Source: Lysobacterales bacterium (GTDB lineage: Bacteria; Pseudomonadota; Gammaproteobacteria; Xanthomonadales; BPKI01). From it: 64,000 nucleotides of DNA. The position numbers and the translations under genes are program-made. Numbering within the stretch: the first letter of the stretch is position 1; each line of letters starts with the position of its first letter. The DNA is taken from the NCBI GenBank assembly GCA_026005055.1, contig BPKI01000001.1, positions 1,302,001-1,366,000 on the forward strand. The letters run 5' to 3'. This document shows, piece after piece, positions 1 through 8,207 of this stretch. The notes under the pieces were generated by a model, which was not told where the DNA came from, did not search any database, and worked only from the letters and a program-made list of their open reading frames with translations.

Positions 1-390
1 CTGCGCATCCACGAGGACGAAGGCGAACATACCGGCGAGGTCGTTCAGGAACGTCGCGCCGCGTTCGCGATAGAGCGGCAGGATCACCTCGCAGTCGGAG
101 CCGGTGCGAAAGGCGTAGCGTCCGGCGTACTGACGACGGAACTGCTGGTGGTTGTAGATCTCGCCGTTGACCGCGAGCACGTGACGCCCATCCGGGCTGA
201 GCAAAGGCTGAGCGCCATCCTCGACGCCGACGATGGCGAGCCGCTCATGGGCGAGGATGGCGCGCTCGCCCTCCCAGATCCCCGACCAGTCGGGGCCGCG
301 ATGACGCATTCGCCGCGAGAGTTCGAGGGCGCGCCGGCGCATCGCGGCGCGGTCGAGTCGAAGCTCCAGGAGGGCGAGGATCGAGCACAT
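1..390 (-). CDS. asnB: Asparagine synthase B, 5' part (runs off the left edge)
   Basis: This is the first 130 codons of a glutamine-hydrolysing asparagine synthetase, which amidates aspartate using ATP and glutamine in the cytoplasm. The protein starts MCSI, so Cys2 becomes the N-terminal nucleophile of the class II glutaminase domain. The glutaminase pocket motifs RHRGPDWSG (about 29-37), the LAHERL arginine (R50), NGEIYNH (75-81) and TGSDCEV (about 97-103) are all present and lie one residue from their E. coli AsnB positions. The C-terminal ATP-pyrophosphatase synthetase domain lies outside the window. The gene diverges from the binding-protein operon at 457, leaving 66 bases for both promoters. 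Confidence 0.95.
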   Translation of the reverse strand, partial: MCSILALLELRLDRAAMRRRALELSRRMRHRGPDWSGIWEGERAILAHERLAIVGVEDGAQPLLSPDGRHVLAVNGEIYNHQQFRRQYAGRYAFRTGSDCEVILPLYRERGATFLNDLAGMFAFVLVDAQ

Positions 391-456
391 CGGGGCGAGT
401 GGAAGATGAACGCTGCGATTCTAATTCGCGCGCACGGCGGCTTCACTGTCCCTAGA

Positions 457-1401
457 ATGGTCGAAACCCGAGCGGACATCCGCGTGCGCCTTTGCCTCGC
501 CGCCGTAATCGCACTCTGCGGCCTCTCCGTCGCAGCGGCGCAACCGCGTGGAACGAGCCGCGACCCGAGTATCCTGGTCATCGGTCGGATCAGTGAAGAT
601 CCGCGAGCCTCCCATCTCTCGCTCAAGCCGCTGCTCGACTACGTCGTCGCGCGCATGGCCGACCTTGGCATCCGCGCGGGCGAGGTGCTGATGGCGCCGA
701 GCGATGCCGTGATGCGCTCTTATCTTCGGACCGGCCTGGTCGACTGGGTGAGCGAGACCTCGGCGCAGGCGCTGCGGCTGGAGCCCGCCGGGGCCCGGCC
801 GATCCTGGTCACCGAGCGTCAGGGACGCTCCACCTATCGAACGGTCTTCTTCACTCGCGCGGAAAGCGGGATCCGCTCCCTCGCCGACCTCAGGGGCCGG
901 CGTCTGGCCGTTCAGCACGAGTTTTCCACCAGCGCCTACGTGGTGCCGCTCGGTTTGTTGCTGGAGGAGGGGCTTAAGCTGGCTCTGCTGCCGTCGCCGC
1001 GCATGCCGGTGCCGGAAGGCATGGTGGGTTACGCCCTGGCACGGAGCGAGCACAACATCGCCATGTGGGTGCACATGGGGCTTGCCGATGCCGGTGCCTT
1101 CAGCGACGTCGACCTCGCCGATCTTCAGCGTTCATCGCCGGGTGTTCACGAGGCCCTCGTGGTCCTGCGCGAGGGCCCGCTCATGCCGCGAGCGCTCGAA
1201 CTCATCCGCGCCGACCTCCGCCCGGAAGTCGCACGCAGGCTCGAGGCGCTGCTCCTCGCGGCCGCCGATGATCCGGAAGCGGCCTCGGCGCTCGCCGCCT
1301 TTGGCGGGGTGACCCGGTTCTACCCTTACGACGATCGTTCCCGAAGGCAACTGGAGGAGCTCCGGCGTCTGCTCGCTCGGGTCAGGGATCTCGAGCGATG
1401 A
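457..1401 (+). CDS. Periplasmic PhnD-like phosphate/phosphonate-type binding protein
   Basis: A 314-residue exported binding protein. A hydrophobic signal peptide (about residues 10-30, ending AAAQ) is followed by one PhnD-type periplasmic binding domain. Family features are the run RTVFFTRAESGIRSLADLRGRRLAV (split here by eye into beta-alpha units) and the FSTSAYVVP ligand-loop segment. No permease or ATPase gene lies nearby. Instead the gene overlaps the following GGDEF-EAL gene by four bases (ATGA), which suggests it feeds a signal to that protein rather than importing a ligand. The ATG at 457 has no clear ribosome site; a GTG at 484, preceded by gagcgga, is an alternative start. The ligand is unknown. 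Confidence 0.8.
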   Translation: MVETRADIRVRLCLAAVIALCGLSVAAAQPRGTSRDPSILVIGRISEDPRASHLSLKPLLDYVVARMADLGIRAGEVLMAPSDAVMRSYLRTGLVDWVSETSAQALRLEPAGARPILVTERQGRSTYRTVFFTRAESGIRSLADLRGRRLAVQHEFSTSAYVVPLGLLLEEGLKLALLPSPRMPVPEGMVGYALARSEHNIAMWVHMGLADAGAFSDVDLADLQRSSPGVHEALVVLREGPLMPRALELIRADLRPEVARRLEALLLAAADDPEAASALAAFGGVTRFYPYDDRSRRQLEELRRLLARVRDLER

Positions 1402-3533
1402 GCACGGCCGGCGTCGGTCTCGGTCGGCGGATCCTGCTCGCCTTCGCCGTCGCCGTTTCGCTCCTGCTGCTGATGGTCGGCGTGACCCTCGGCCTGCTGG
1501 ATCGGAGTGGCCGCGACCTGATCCAGAAGAGCACGGCCGCCCTCGAACGCTTGGGCCGTCAGGGCTTGGAAACCGATGCCCGCCAGCTCGCGGTGCTGCT
1601 CGGCGAGACGCTGGTGAACCCTCTTTACTACCTCGACCTCAAGTCCATCCGAGATCTGGCGCGTTCGGCGCTCAGCCGGTCCGAGGTGCGTTCGATCCGC
1701 ATCTTCGACCCGCATGGGATGCTGCTCGACGACGGCTCCGGTGGGATCGCGACCTTCGGCCAACGGATCGAGGATCCGCTGGTCCAAAAAGTTTTGGCCG
1801 ATGGCGGCGACGCATCCGCCTGGCGCGGTGAGACGCTGGCCTGGGCGCATGGGATTCGGCTCGGGGAGGCTCCGATCGGTGGACTCTTGCTCGAGATGAG
1901 CGCGAGCACCTTTCCCGCGATCGTCGCCGAGACCCAAGCCGAGCTCCGCGACACGCTCGATCGCTCGCGGCGGGAACAGCAAAGCGCCGTCCTTCTGCGC
2001 CTGCTCATCTTCCTCGTCTTCGCGCCTCTTGCCTTCTTCTGGGTCTCGCGGCGAGTGATCGCGCCCATCCGGCGCATGGCGGATCGCGCGAGGGCCATCG
2101 AACTCGGCCACCCGCTTCCCGAGCTCGGTTCGCGGCCGCCGGATGAACTCGGCGTCCTGGCCGATGCCCTCGAGTCCATGCGCATCGGAATCGAGAGGCA
2201 ACAACGGGTGATCCGAGAGCTCGCGTCGACCGATCGGCTCACCGGGATGCCCAACCGCCGAGGCTTCGAGGAACGGGCGCGGGTCATGCTGGAGCAGGCG
2301 CGTGATGGGGGAGAGCGGATGGCCCTGGTGTTCATCGACCTCGATGGTTTCAAGCGCGTCAACGACCTCTACGGCCACGAGGCGGGTGACCGAACGCTCG
2401 CCGAGGTGGCGCGAAGGATCGGTGCCGTGATCGCGACGATGGCCGCTTACGAGGATTCGAGTCCAGTGGTGGCCCGGATGGGCGGCGATGAGTTCGTCGT
2501 CGCGCTTGCGAGCGAGGACGCGGCGGCGGCCGCGGAGGCGCTCGCGCGCGCGATCCTCGATGAGCTTGGTCGTGCGATTCCGATCGGACCGGTCTACGCC
2601 CAACTCGGTGCATCGGTCGGAATCGCCGTCTTTCCCGACGATGCCGGCAGCTTGACCGATCTCCTGCGCTGCGCGGATCTCGCGATGTATGAGGCCAAGA
2701 TGGCGGGCAAGAACGGGTTGCGCCGGTACGATCTCCGGATGAGGCTTGCGGTCGAGAGCCGGGCGGGACTGGAGCTCGAGCTCGGGGCGGCTTTCGAGCG
2801 GGGCGAGCTCTTGCTCGACTTCCAGCCGATCCTCGCGCTCCGCAGCCGCCGGCCGATCGGGGCGGAGGCGCGGCTTGGCTGGAACCACCGCGAGCGCGGC
2901 CTCCTTCCCGAGGAACGTTTCTGGAGCGCGATCGAAGACGGGAGGCTGCGGCGCGAGCTCACGCGGTGGCTTCTGCGAGAAGCCTGTCGCGCGGCGCAAT
3001 CGTGGCCGGCGGCTTCGGATGGGGTCTTGCCGTTCGTCGCGGTGAACATCGCCGGGAGGCAGATCCTGCACGGCGATCTGGAGCAAGACCTCCACACCGC
3101 GCTCGCGGCGAGCGGGTTGCCGCCCGCGCGGTTTCACCTCGAGATCTCCGAGCGCGCGTTGTTCGCCGACGAGCCACAGATGCACGCCCGCTTCCGGGCC
3201 CTCAAAGACCTCGGTGTCCAGATTTGGCTGAGCGAATTCGGCACCGGATGTTCGGGCTTGTCTCGTCTGCGCGAGCTGCCGCTCGACGGGCTCAAGATCG
3301 ACCGCAGTTTCATCGCCGATCTCCTGTCCGATCCGGACGATCGGGCGATCACTGAGGCGATCATCGCGATGAGTCGTGCATTCGATCTTCGCGTCATCGC
3401 CGATGGAGTCGAGAGCGAGGGCCAGGTCCAAGCCTTGCTCGAGAGGCGCTGCCTGCTCGGCCAAGGTCGATGGCTCGGGGCACCCTCCTCCCCCGCCGCC
3501 ATGCGCGAGCGATTCGCAGGCGATGCGCGCTGA
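1398..3533 (+). CDS. Membrane-bound GGDEF-EAL cyclic-di-GMP protein with eroded EAL site
   Basis: A 711-residue inner-membrane signalling protein. Layout: transmembrane helix (about 11-33), periplasmic sensor (about 35-195), second helix (about 198-216), HAMP linker, GGDEF domain (about 275-445) and EAL domain (about 455-700). GGDEF is intact at 362-366, so diguanylate cyclase activity is plausible. The inhibitory RxxD site upstream is missing (DxxP at the matching place). In the EAL half the signature reads EAR (490-492), the metal-binding DDFG reads SEFG (612-615) and the general-base AEGVE reads ADGVE (668-672). E490, N550 and the lysine of LKIDRSF remain. Phosphodiesterase activity is therefore doubtful. 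It overlaps both neighbours. Confidence 0.9.
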   Translation: MSTAGVGLGRRILLAFAVAVSLLLLMVGVTLGLLDRSGRDLIQKSTAALERLGRQGLETDARQLAVLLGETLVNPLYYLDLKSIRDLARSALSRSEVRSIRIFDPHGMLLDDGSGGIATFGQRIEDPLVQKVLADGGDASAWRGETLAWAHGIRLGEAPIGGLLLEMSASTFPAIVAETQAELRDTLDRSRREQQSAVLLRLLIFLVFAPLAFFWVSRRVIAPIRRMADRARAIELGHPLPELGSRPPDELGVLADALESMRIGIERQQRVIRELASTDRLTGMPNRRGFEERARVMLEQARDGGERMALVFIDLDGFKRVNDLYGHEAGDRTLAEVARRIGAVIATMAAYEDSSPVVARMGGDEFVVALASEDAAAAAEALARAILDELGRAIPIGPVYAQLGASVGIAVFPDDAGSLTDLLRCADLAMYEAKMAGKNGLRRYDLRMRLAVESRAGLELELGAAFERGELLLDFQPILALRSRRPIGAEARLGWNHRERGLLPEERFWSAIEDGRLRRELTRWLLREACRAAQSWPAASDGVLPFVAVNIAGRQILHGDLEQDLHTALAASGLPPARFHLEISERALFADEPQMHARFRALKDLGVQIWLSEFGTGCSGLSRLRELPLDGLKIDRSFIADLLSDPDDRAITEAIIAMSRAFDLRVIADGVESEGQVQALLERRCLLGQGRWLGAPSSPAAMRERFAGDAR

Positions 3534-4839
3534 CGCGCGGATTTGCAAGGCGCCGCCCGTTCGCAGGCGCGAGATCCTCGGCTGGGCGATGTACGACTTC
3601 GCCGGGCAGGCCTACACCCTGCTCATCATCACCGTGATCTTCGGTGACTACTACACCCGGATCGTGGTGGGCGATGCCGAGGAGGGTTTCCGAACCGGCA
3701 ACCTGCTGTGGAGCCTGGCGTTGGCCTTGGGCTATCTCCTGGCGGCCCTCGCCGCGCCCGTTCTCGGCGCGGTGATGGACGCGAAAGCCGCGCGCAAGAC
3801 GTTCCTCTTCGCCGCCTTCCTCCTCACCGTGGCGAGTACGGCCGCGCTTTACTTCGTGGGTGTCGGCGCGGTGTGGCTCGGCTTCGCATTGATCGCTCTT
3901 TCCAACGCCGCCTATGCGCTCGGCGAGAGCGTCATCGCCGCCTTCCTGCCGCAACTCTCGGGGCGGGAGCAGATGGGACGGATTTCCGGCTTCGGCTGGG
4001 CGCTGGGTTATTTCGGCGGCCTCGTCGCGACTGCGTTCGCGCTGCTCTTCCTCGGCGAGGTCAGCCACGAAAACGCCGAGCGCATCCGCTGGGTCGGGCC
4101 CTTCGCCGCCGCCTTCTTTCTCCTGGCCGCGATCCCGACCTTTCTTTTCCTTCGCGAACGCGGTCGGCCGCGGCGGCTTCCTTCCGGGAGCTGGCTCCGC
4201 TTCGGACTGCGGCGCAGCATCGCCACCCTCACCGGACTGCTCCGTCATGGCCGCTGGCCGGCCCTGCTCGCCTCGGTGTTCTTCTCGATGAGCGGCATCG
4301 CGATCGTGATCTCCTTCACCTTCATCTATGGCGCGCAGGTGATCGGCTGGAGCGAGGAGGTGCGAACCGCGATGTTCGTCATCGTGCAGATTTCGGCCGC
4401 GCTCGGTGCGCTGTTCTTCGGTTGGCTTCAGGACCGGCTCGGGCCTTGGCGGATCTACGCCGGCACGATCGCGCTCTGGATCGTGTCGGTGCTCGCGGTA
4501 TGGGCGACGCCGGCCCTGGCATCGGCGCTGAGCGCGCTGAGCGGTCGCGCGATCGAGGCGCAGCATCTCTTCCTGGCGGTGGGCGTGCTCGCGGGGTCTT
4601 GCCTCGGAGCCACCCAATCCGCAGGCCGGGCTCTGGTGGGCTTGCTCGCCCCCGCGCACCGGGCGGCCGAGCTCTTCGGCTTCTGGGGGCTCATGGTCAA
4701 ACTCGCCTCGATCGTGGGGCTGCTCGGGATCGGTACCCTGCAGCGCGTGTTGGGTCTCGCGGATGCGATCCTTTTTTGCGCCGTGTTGTTCGCCTTGGCG
4801 CTGGCGGCACTCAGGCCGGCTTTGTCGCGGCGTTCGTGA
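3523..4839 (+). CDS. UMF1-family MFS transporter
   Basis: A 438-residue integral membrane protein with about twelve hydrophobic segments. Residues 19-32 read GWAMYDFAGQAYTL, the W-x-x-YDxA type signature of the UMF1/ATG22-like branch of the major facilitator superfamily. A charged loop with RERGRPRRLPSG separates the two halves. Substrates of bacterial UMF1 proteins are mostly unknown, so none is assigned. The ATG at 3523 was chosen because it overlaps the GGDEF-EAL stop by 11 bases; the open frame extends further upstream, but that part is proline/serine-rich and lies inside the upstream gene. The stop overlaps the next gene (GTGA). Confidence 0.85.
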   Translation: MRADARICKAPPVRRREILGWAMYDFAGQAYTLLIITVIFGDYYTRIVVGDAEEGFRTGNLLWSLALALGYLLAALAAPVLGAVMDAKAARKTFLFAAFLLTVASTAALYFVGVGAVWLGFALIALSNAAYALGESVIAAFLPQLSGREQMGRISGFGWALGYFGGLVATAFALLFLGEVSHENAERIRWVGPFAAAFFLLAAIPTFLFLRERGRPRRLPSGSWLRFGLRRSIATLTGLLRHGRWPALLASVFFSMSGIAIVISFTFIYGAQVIGWSEEVRTAMFVIVQISAALGALFFGWLQDRLGPWRIYAGTIALWIVSVLAVWATPALASALSALSGRAIEAQHLFLAVGVLAGSCLGATQSAGRALVGLLAPAHRAAELFGFWGLMVKLASIVGLLGIGTLQRVLGLADAILFCAVLFALALAALRPALSRRS

Positions 4840-5438
4840 TCGACTCGCTCGCCAAGCTCGCGTATTCGCTGCTCGCGCTCGTGGTGCTCGTGGTTTACTG
4901 GCGGCACTACGGCGCCAGGAATTTTCTGTGGCTCTCTGATGTGGCCCTGTTCGGGCTGGTCCTCTCCTGGTGGCTTCGGTCGAGCCTGCTCGCGAGCATG
5001 ATCGCGGTCGGAACCCTTGCCGTCGAGCTGTTTTGGGTGCTCTCCCTCGGCCTGCGTCTCCTCGTCGGTCGCAGTCCGGGGGGTCTCGTCGAGTATCTCT
5101 TCGACCGCCGTCGGCCGCGCGCGCTGCGGGCGCTGTCGCTGTTCCATCTCGCCTTGCCGGCGGTGATGCTCCATCAGCTTGCCGCCTTCGGCTACGACCC
5201 GCGCGCACCGATCTTCTGGGTCCCCGTCGCGCTGCTCTTGCTGTTCCTCAGTCGACGGTATGCCTCGCGCGAAGAGAATCTCAACTGGGCCCTCGGGCCC
5301 GGTCGCGTCGAGGAGCGCCTGCCCGCGCCGCTCTATCTCGGCCTGTGGCTGATGGTTTACCTGCTGGCGCTGGTCCTACCGACCCACTTTCTGCTGGGGG
5401 CGATCTTCCCGCCCCCGGGGCTCCCTCAGTCCTCGTAG
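4836..5438 (+). CDS. Small polytopic membrane protein of unknown function
   Basis: A 200-residue protein that I do not recognise. It has about five hydrophobic segments: residues 5-20, 30-65, a stretch near 100-115, 125-140 and 165-190. Short basic loops include the [11 protein letters not shown] segment. The GTG at 4836 overlaps the MFS stop as GTGA, so translation is probably coupled to the transporter. It is the last gene of the four-gene run starting at 457, and its 3' end overlaps the convergent greB by 13 bases. It could be an accessory subunit of the transporter, but the sequence does not prove this. Confidence 0.65.
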   Translation: MIDSLAKLAYSLLALVVLVVYWRHYGARNFLWLSDVALFGLVLSWWLRSSLLASMIAVGTLAVELFWVLSLGLRLLVGRSPGGLVEYLFDRRRPRALRALSLFHLALPAVMLHQLAAFGYDPRAPIFWVPVALLLLFLSRRYASREENLNWALGPGRVEERLPAPLYLGLWLMVYLLALVLPTHFLLGAIFPPPGLPQSS

Positions 5439-5926
5439 CGCACGTCGACGAGGACGATCCGCACCCGTCCGGAGGGGAGCTCCACTTCGAGCTCCTCCTC
5501 GACCCGTCGCCCGAGCAGGGCGCGGGCGAGCGGCGAATCCACGCTGATCCATCCGCGACGGGCATCCGTTTCGTCCGGACCCACGATCCGGTGTCGTCGC
5601 GTTTGGCCGTCTTCGAATTCGATCGTCACCCAGGCGCCGAAGAAGACCACTTCGCGCTCGGCTGGGGGCGCCTCGACGATGCGAAGCTCGGCGAGTCGCT
5701 TGTCGAGGTAGCGGATGCGGCGATCGATCTCGGCGAGCTGCTTCTTGCGGTAGATGTATTCGGCGTTCTCGGAGCGGTCGCCCTCGGCGGCGGCCGCGGC
5801 CAGCGCGGGCACCACCTCGGTTCGGCGCCGATGCCACAGCTCCTCGAGCTCGCGGCGAAGCGCCTCGTAGCCCTCGCGGGTGATCAGCGCAGTGCCCTTG
5901 GGCGGAGGTGGACGCCAGCGAGCCAT
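5426..5926 (-). CDS. greB: Transcript cleavage factor GreB
   Basis: A 166-residue transcription elongation factor that enters the RNA polymerase secondary channel and stimulates cleavage of backtracked RNA. The N-terminal coiled-coil hairpin carries the acidic tip [10 protein letters not shown], with D50 and E53 as the Mg-binding pair. The C-terminal FKBP-like domain follows, with [10 protein letters not shown] and [10 protein letters not shown] as in E. coli GreB rather than GreA. The ATG at 5926 gives [11 protein letters not shown]; a TTG at 5938 overlapping the upstream ATPase stop is possible. It probably shares a transcript with the HerA-like gene. Confidence 0.92.
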   Translation of the reverse strand: MARWRPPPPKGTALITREGYEALRRELEELWHRRRTEVVPALAAAAAEGDRSENAEYIYRKKQLAEIDRRIRYLDKRLAELRIVEAPPAEREVVFFGAWVTIEFEDGQTRRHRIVGPDETDARRGWISVDSPLARALLGRRVEEELEVELPSGRVRIVLVDVRYED

Positions 5927-5934
5927 GTGGGATC

Positions 5935-7410
5935 TCAACGGCGACGTCCGCCGAGCAGCGAACCGAGGACGCCCCGCACCAGGCTGCGGCCGAGGGCGCT
6001 TCCGATGGAGCGCAAGGTGGACTGCACGAAGGCTTCGCCGACGCCCTGCCGGCTGCGGCGCGGTGGAGACGGCGCGCGCGTCTCAGGTCGCGGGATCGCG
6101 ACCGGCGGGGGGCTGCTCCGCGGGAATGCGGCTTCGCGCGCTCGCTCGGTCAGGGCCTCGTAGGCGGAATGCCGATCGAGGAGGTGGTCGTAACGCGCGC
6201 CGATCGGGCTGGCCGCGCGCAGGACGCCCCGCTCCTCGGCTGTCAGCGGGCCGAGGCGGCAGCGCGGGGGGGCCATCACGACCCGGTCCACCGGCTGCGG
6301 GATGCCGCGTTCGCCGAGCACCGACACCAGCGCCTCGCCGATCCCCAGCGTGGTGAGGGTCGCGCGCACGTCGATCGCGGGGTTGGGCACGAAGGTCTCG
6401 GCCACGAGCTTGAGGGCCTTCTGATCGCGCGGGGTGAAGGCGCGCAGGCCATGCTGGATGCGAAGCCCGAGCTGGGCGAGGATCTCTTGCGGCACGTCGT
6501 CGGGAAGCTGCGAGCAGAAGTAGACGCCCACACCTTTCGAGCGGATCAGCCTGACCACCTGCTCGATCTTCTGCCTCAGGGCGGAGGGGCAATCGCCGAA
6601 GAGCAGATGGGCCTCGTCGAAGAAGAACACGAGCTTGGGCAAGGGCGGGTCGCCCACCTCGGGGAGCTGCTCGAAGAGCTCGGAGAGCAGCCAGAGCAGG
6701 AAGCTCGAGTAGAGCCGCGGCGAACGGATCAGGCGCTCCGCGGCGAGAATGTGGATCGGGCCGCGTCCCTCGGCCGTCGGCGCGAGCAGATCGCTCAGGC
6801 GCAGGCTCGGCTCGCCGAAAAAACGCTCCCCGCCTTCGTTCTCGATACGCAGCAGAGCGCGCTGCACCGCCGCCAGGCTGTTCGCGCTGAGCAGCCCGTA
6901 ACGGGTGCCGATCTCCTGACGGCGCTCGCCGACGTGGCTTAGGAGCGCTCTCAGATCCTTGAGGTCGAGCAGCAGGAGCCCTTCCTCGTCGGCGTAGCGG
7001 AAGGCGATGTCGAGCACCGCCGATTGGGCGTCGCTGAGCTCAAAGATCCGAGCGAGCAGCACCGGCCCCATCTCGCTCACCGTCACCCGCAAGGGGTGTC
7101 CCTGCTCGCCCCAGAGATCCCAGAGCACGACGGGGTTGCCCTCGGGGCGGAAGTCCTCGAGGCCGAGGATGCCGACCCGCTCGGCGATGCGACCGGAGAG
7201 CGAGCCCGGCATCGCCAGCCCGGCCATGTCGCCTTTGACGTCGGCGAGGAAAACCGGCACGCCGAGGCGCGAGAAGCCCTCGGCGAGCAGCATGAGCGAA
7301 ACGCTCTTGCCGGTCCCTGTGGCACCCGCCACCAGCCCGTGACGGTTGCCGTAGCGGGGATCGAAGTGCACGAGGCCGGAGAGGCCCTTGCCGAGCAGGA
7401 TTCGGTGCAT
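5935..7410 (-). CDS. HerA-like ATPase of the YjgR/DUF853 family
   Basis: A 491-residue cytoplasmic P-loop ATPase. Walker A is GATGTGKS (29-36). Walker B is FFFDEAH near residue 265. An arginine-finger-like segment [13 protein letters not shown] follows, as in HerA/FtsK-type motors. The C-terminal tail (about 430-491) is proline- and arginine-rich and ends in a hydrophobic glycine stretch, typical of the E. coli YjgR group. The cellular role of this family is not established. The gene lies immediately upstream of greB and its ATG at 7410 opens a long non-coding gap. Confidence 0.88.
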   Translation of the reverse strand: MHRILLGKGLSGLVHFDPRYGNRHGLVAGATGTGKSVSLMLLAEGFSRLGVPVFLADVKGDMAGLAMPGSLSGRIAERVGILGLEDFRPEGNPVVLWDLWGEQGHPLRVTVSEMGPVLLARIFELSDAQSAVLDIAFRYADEEGLLLLDLKDLRALLSHVGERRQEIGTRYGLLSANSLAAVQRALLRIENEGGERFFGEPSLRLSDLLAPTAEGRGPIHILAAERLIRSPRLYSSFLLWLLSELFEQLPEVGDPPLPKLVFFFDEAHLLFGDCPSALRQKIEQVVRLIRSKGVGVYFCSQLPDDVPQEILAQLGLRIQHGLRAFTPRDQKALKLVAETFVPNPAIDVRATLTTLGIGEALVSVLGERGIPQPVDRVVMAPPRCRLGPLTAEERGVLRAASPIGARYDHLLDRHSAYEALTERAREAAFPRSSPPPVAIPRPETRAPSPPRRSRQGVGEAFVQSTLRSIGSALGRSLVRGVLGSLLGGRRR

Positions 7411-8059
7411 GGCGAAGCGAGCGTGGGATGCCGATCATGATAACGATCACCGCGCATGGATCCGCTCGCCCTCGACCGGCCTCCGCGGTCGGGGCGAGGC
7501 GAGCTCCGTCGCCTGCCGAGCGCACGGGGTTGCGAGATCGCCGTTTTCGCCGATCCTCGGGCGAGCTGCCGATCGCCACAGCGAGCGCCTTCCTGCAGCG
7601 TAGGCTGACCTCCGGCAACCCTTCCGCCGCATTCCGTCTTCGGGGCTTCGGAGCGTGATCGGGATCGCTCCGTGGCGATGGAGTCGAAGCGCGCCGGCTC
7701 GAGAAAAAGGGCTTCGCTCTCTGAGCTCCAGCTTCGAGGCTCGAAGGCCATGCTCACCCCGGCACCGGTCGGGGACGCGCACCAAGATTCGCTTCGCGGC
7801 TTTTCGCGGGTGCGTGGCATGGGCCCGCGAGTGGCGAGGGCGAAAAGCCGATCCGGCAAGGCTGGTGCTGGCGGGATGCACCTGGGCTCGGGCGGGGCCG
7901 GGAGGGCTGTGCTGGATGCGAGGCTGGAGGGGGCGGGTCGTGTGCTTGAGCGGTTGTGGAGCGCGCGGATTTGTGCGCGAAGCCTTGACGGTGGCGGAGG
8001 GTGCGTCCTAGAGTGCCGGAAGGCCCCGCAGAGGCTCGAGAGCGAAGGGGAGCGCGGCG
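7411..8059. other. Intergenic region with no supported gene
   Basis: This 649-base gap separates the minus-strand ATPase gene from the first beta-helix gene. Open frames exist on both strands, but they are arginine- and serine-rich and look like by-products of high GC. One plus-strand frame reaches 8011 and shares its last 40 or so residues with a frame upstream of the second beta-helix gene, only because the DNA itself is duplicated. The last 190 bases hold the duplicated promoter and leader. The first 450 bases show a small inverted repeat (ggagcg...cgctcc near 7660) and nothing else I can name. Confidence 0.6.
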
Positions 8060-8207
8060 ATGGTGGTGAACGAGGCGGGGCCCGTTTCGCGGCGTTGGGT
8101 TGGAGGGTGCAAGGCGCTGGCGGGGGTGCTGGGGTTGGCCTTGGCGGTGCTGGCGAGCCCGGCGGGGGCGGTGACCTACACGGTGACCACGGCGAGCGAT
8201 ACGGTCG
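7867..8207 (+). repeat. Long direct repeat, copy A (promoter, leader and signal peptide)
   Basis: About 340 bases that recur at 10525-10865 with a constant 2658-base offset and no gaps. From 7899 to 8089 I see one mismatch only; the outer parts are slightly more diverged. The repeat covers upstream sequence, a promoter, the ribosome site, the start codon and the first 49 codons of the beta-helix gene. Confidence 0.95.
7985..8014 (+). promoter_or_regulatory. Sigma-70-type promoter for the first beta-helix gene
   Basis: TTGACG at 7985-7990 and TAGAGT at 8009-8014 are separated by 18 bases. An imperfect dyad (gcgcgc...gtgcgc) lies just upstream of the -35 box, near 7961-7979, and could be an operator. 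The leader ends in an aaggggag ribosome site about 7 bases before the ATG at 8060. Confidence 0.65.

Noticed and set aside
148-456. Upstream extension of the PhnD-like gene
   Set aside because: It would run antisense through the asnB N-terminus and bury the signal peptide about 100 residues into the protein.
1326-3548. Long open frame on the minus strand opposite the GGDEF-EAL gene
   Set aside because: It is antisense to a gene with clear domains, is arginine/proline-rich and has no family motifs. High-GC DNA commonly leaves such frames open.
7655-8011. Possible small proteins upstream of both beta-helix genes with the same C-terminal residues
   Set aside because: The match at 10328-10669 comes from the duplicated DNA. 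The N-terminal parts are unrelated, and both frames end inside the -10 box of the promoter.
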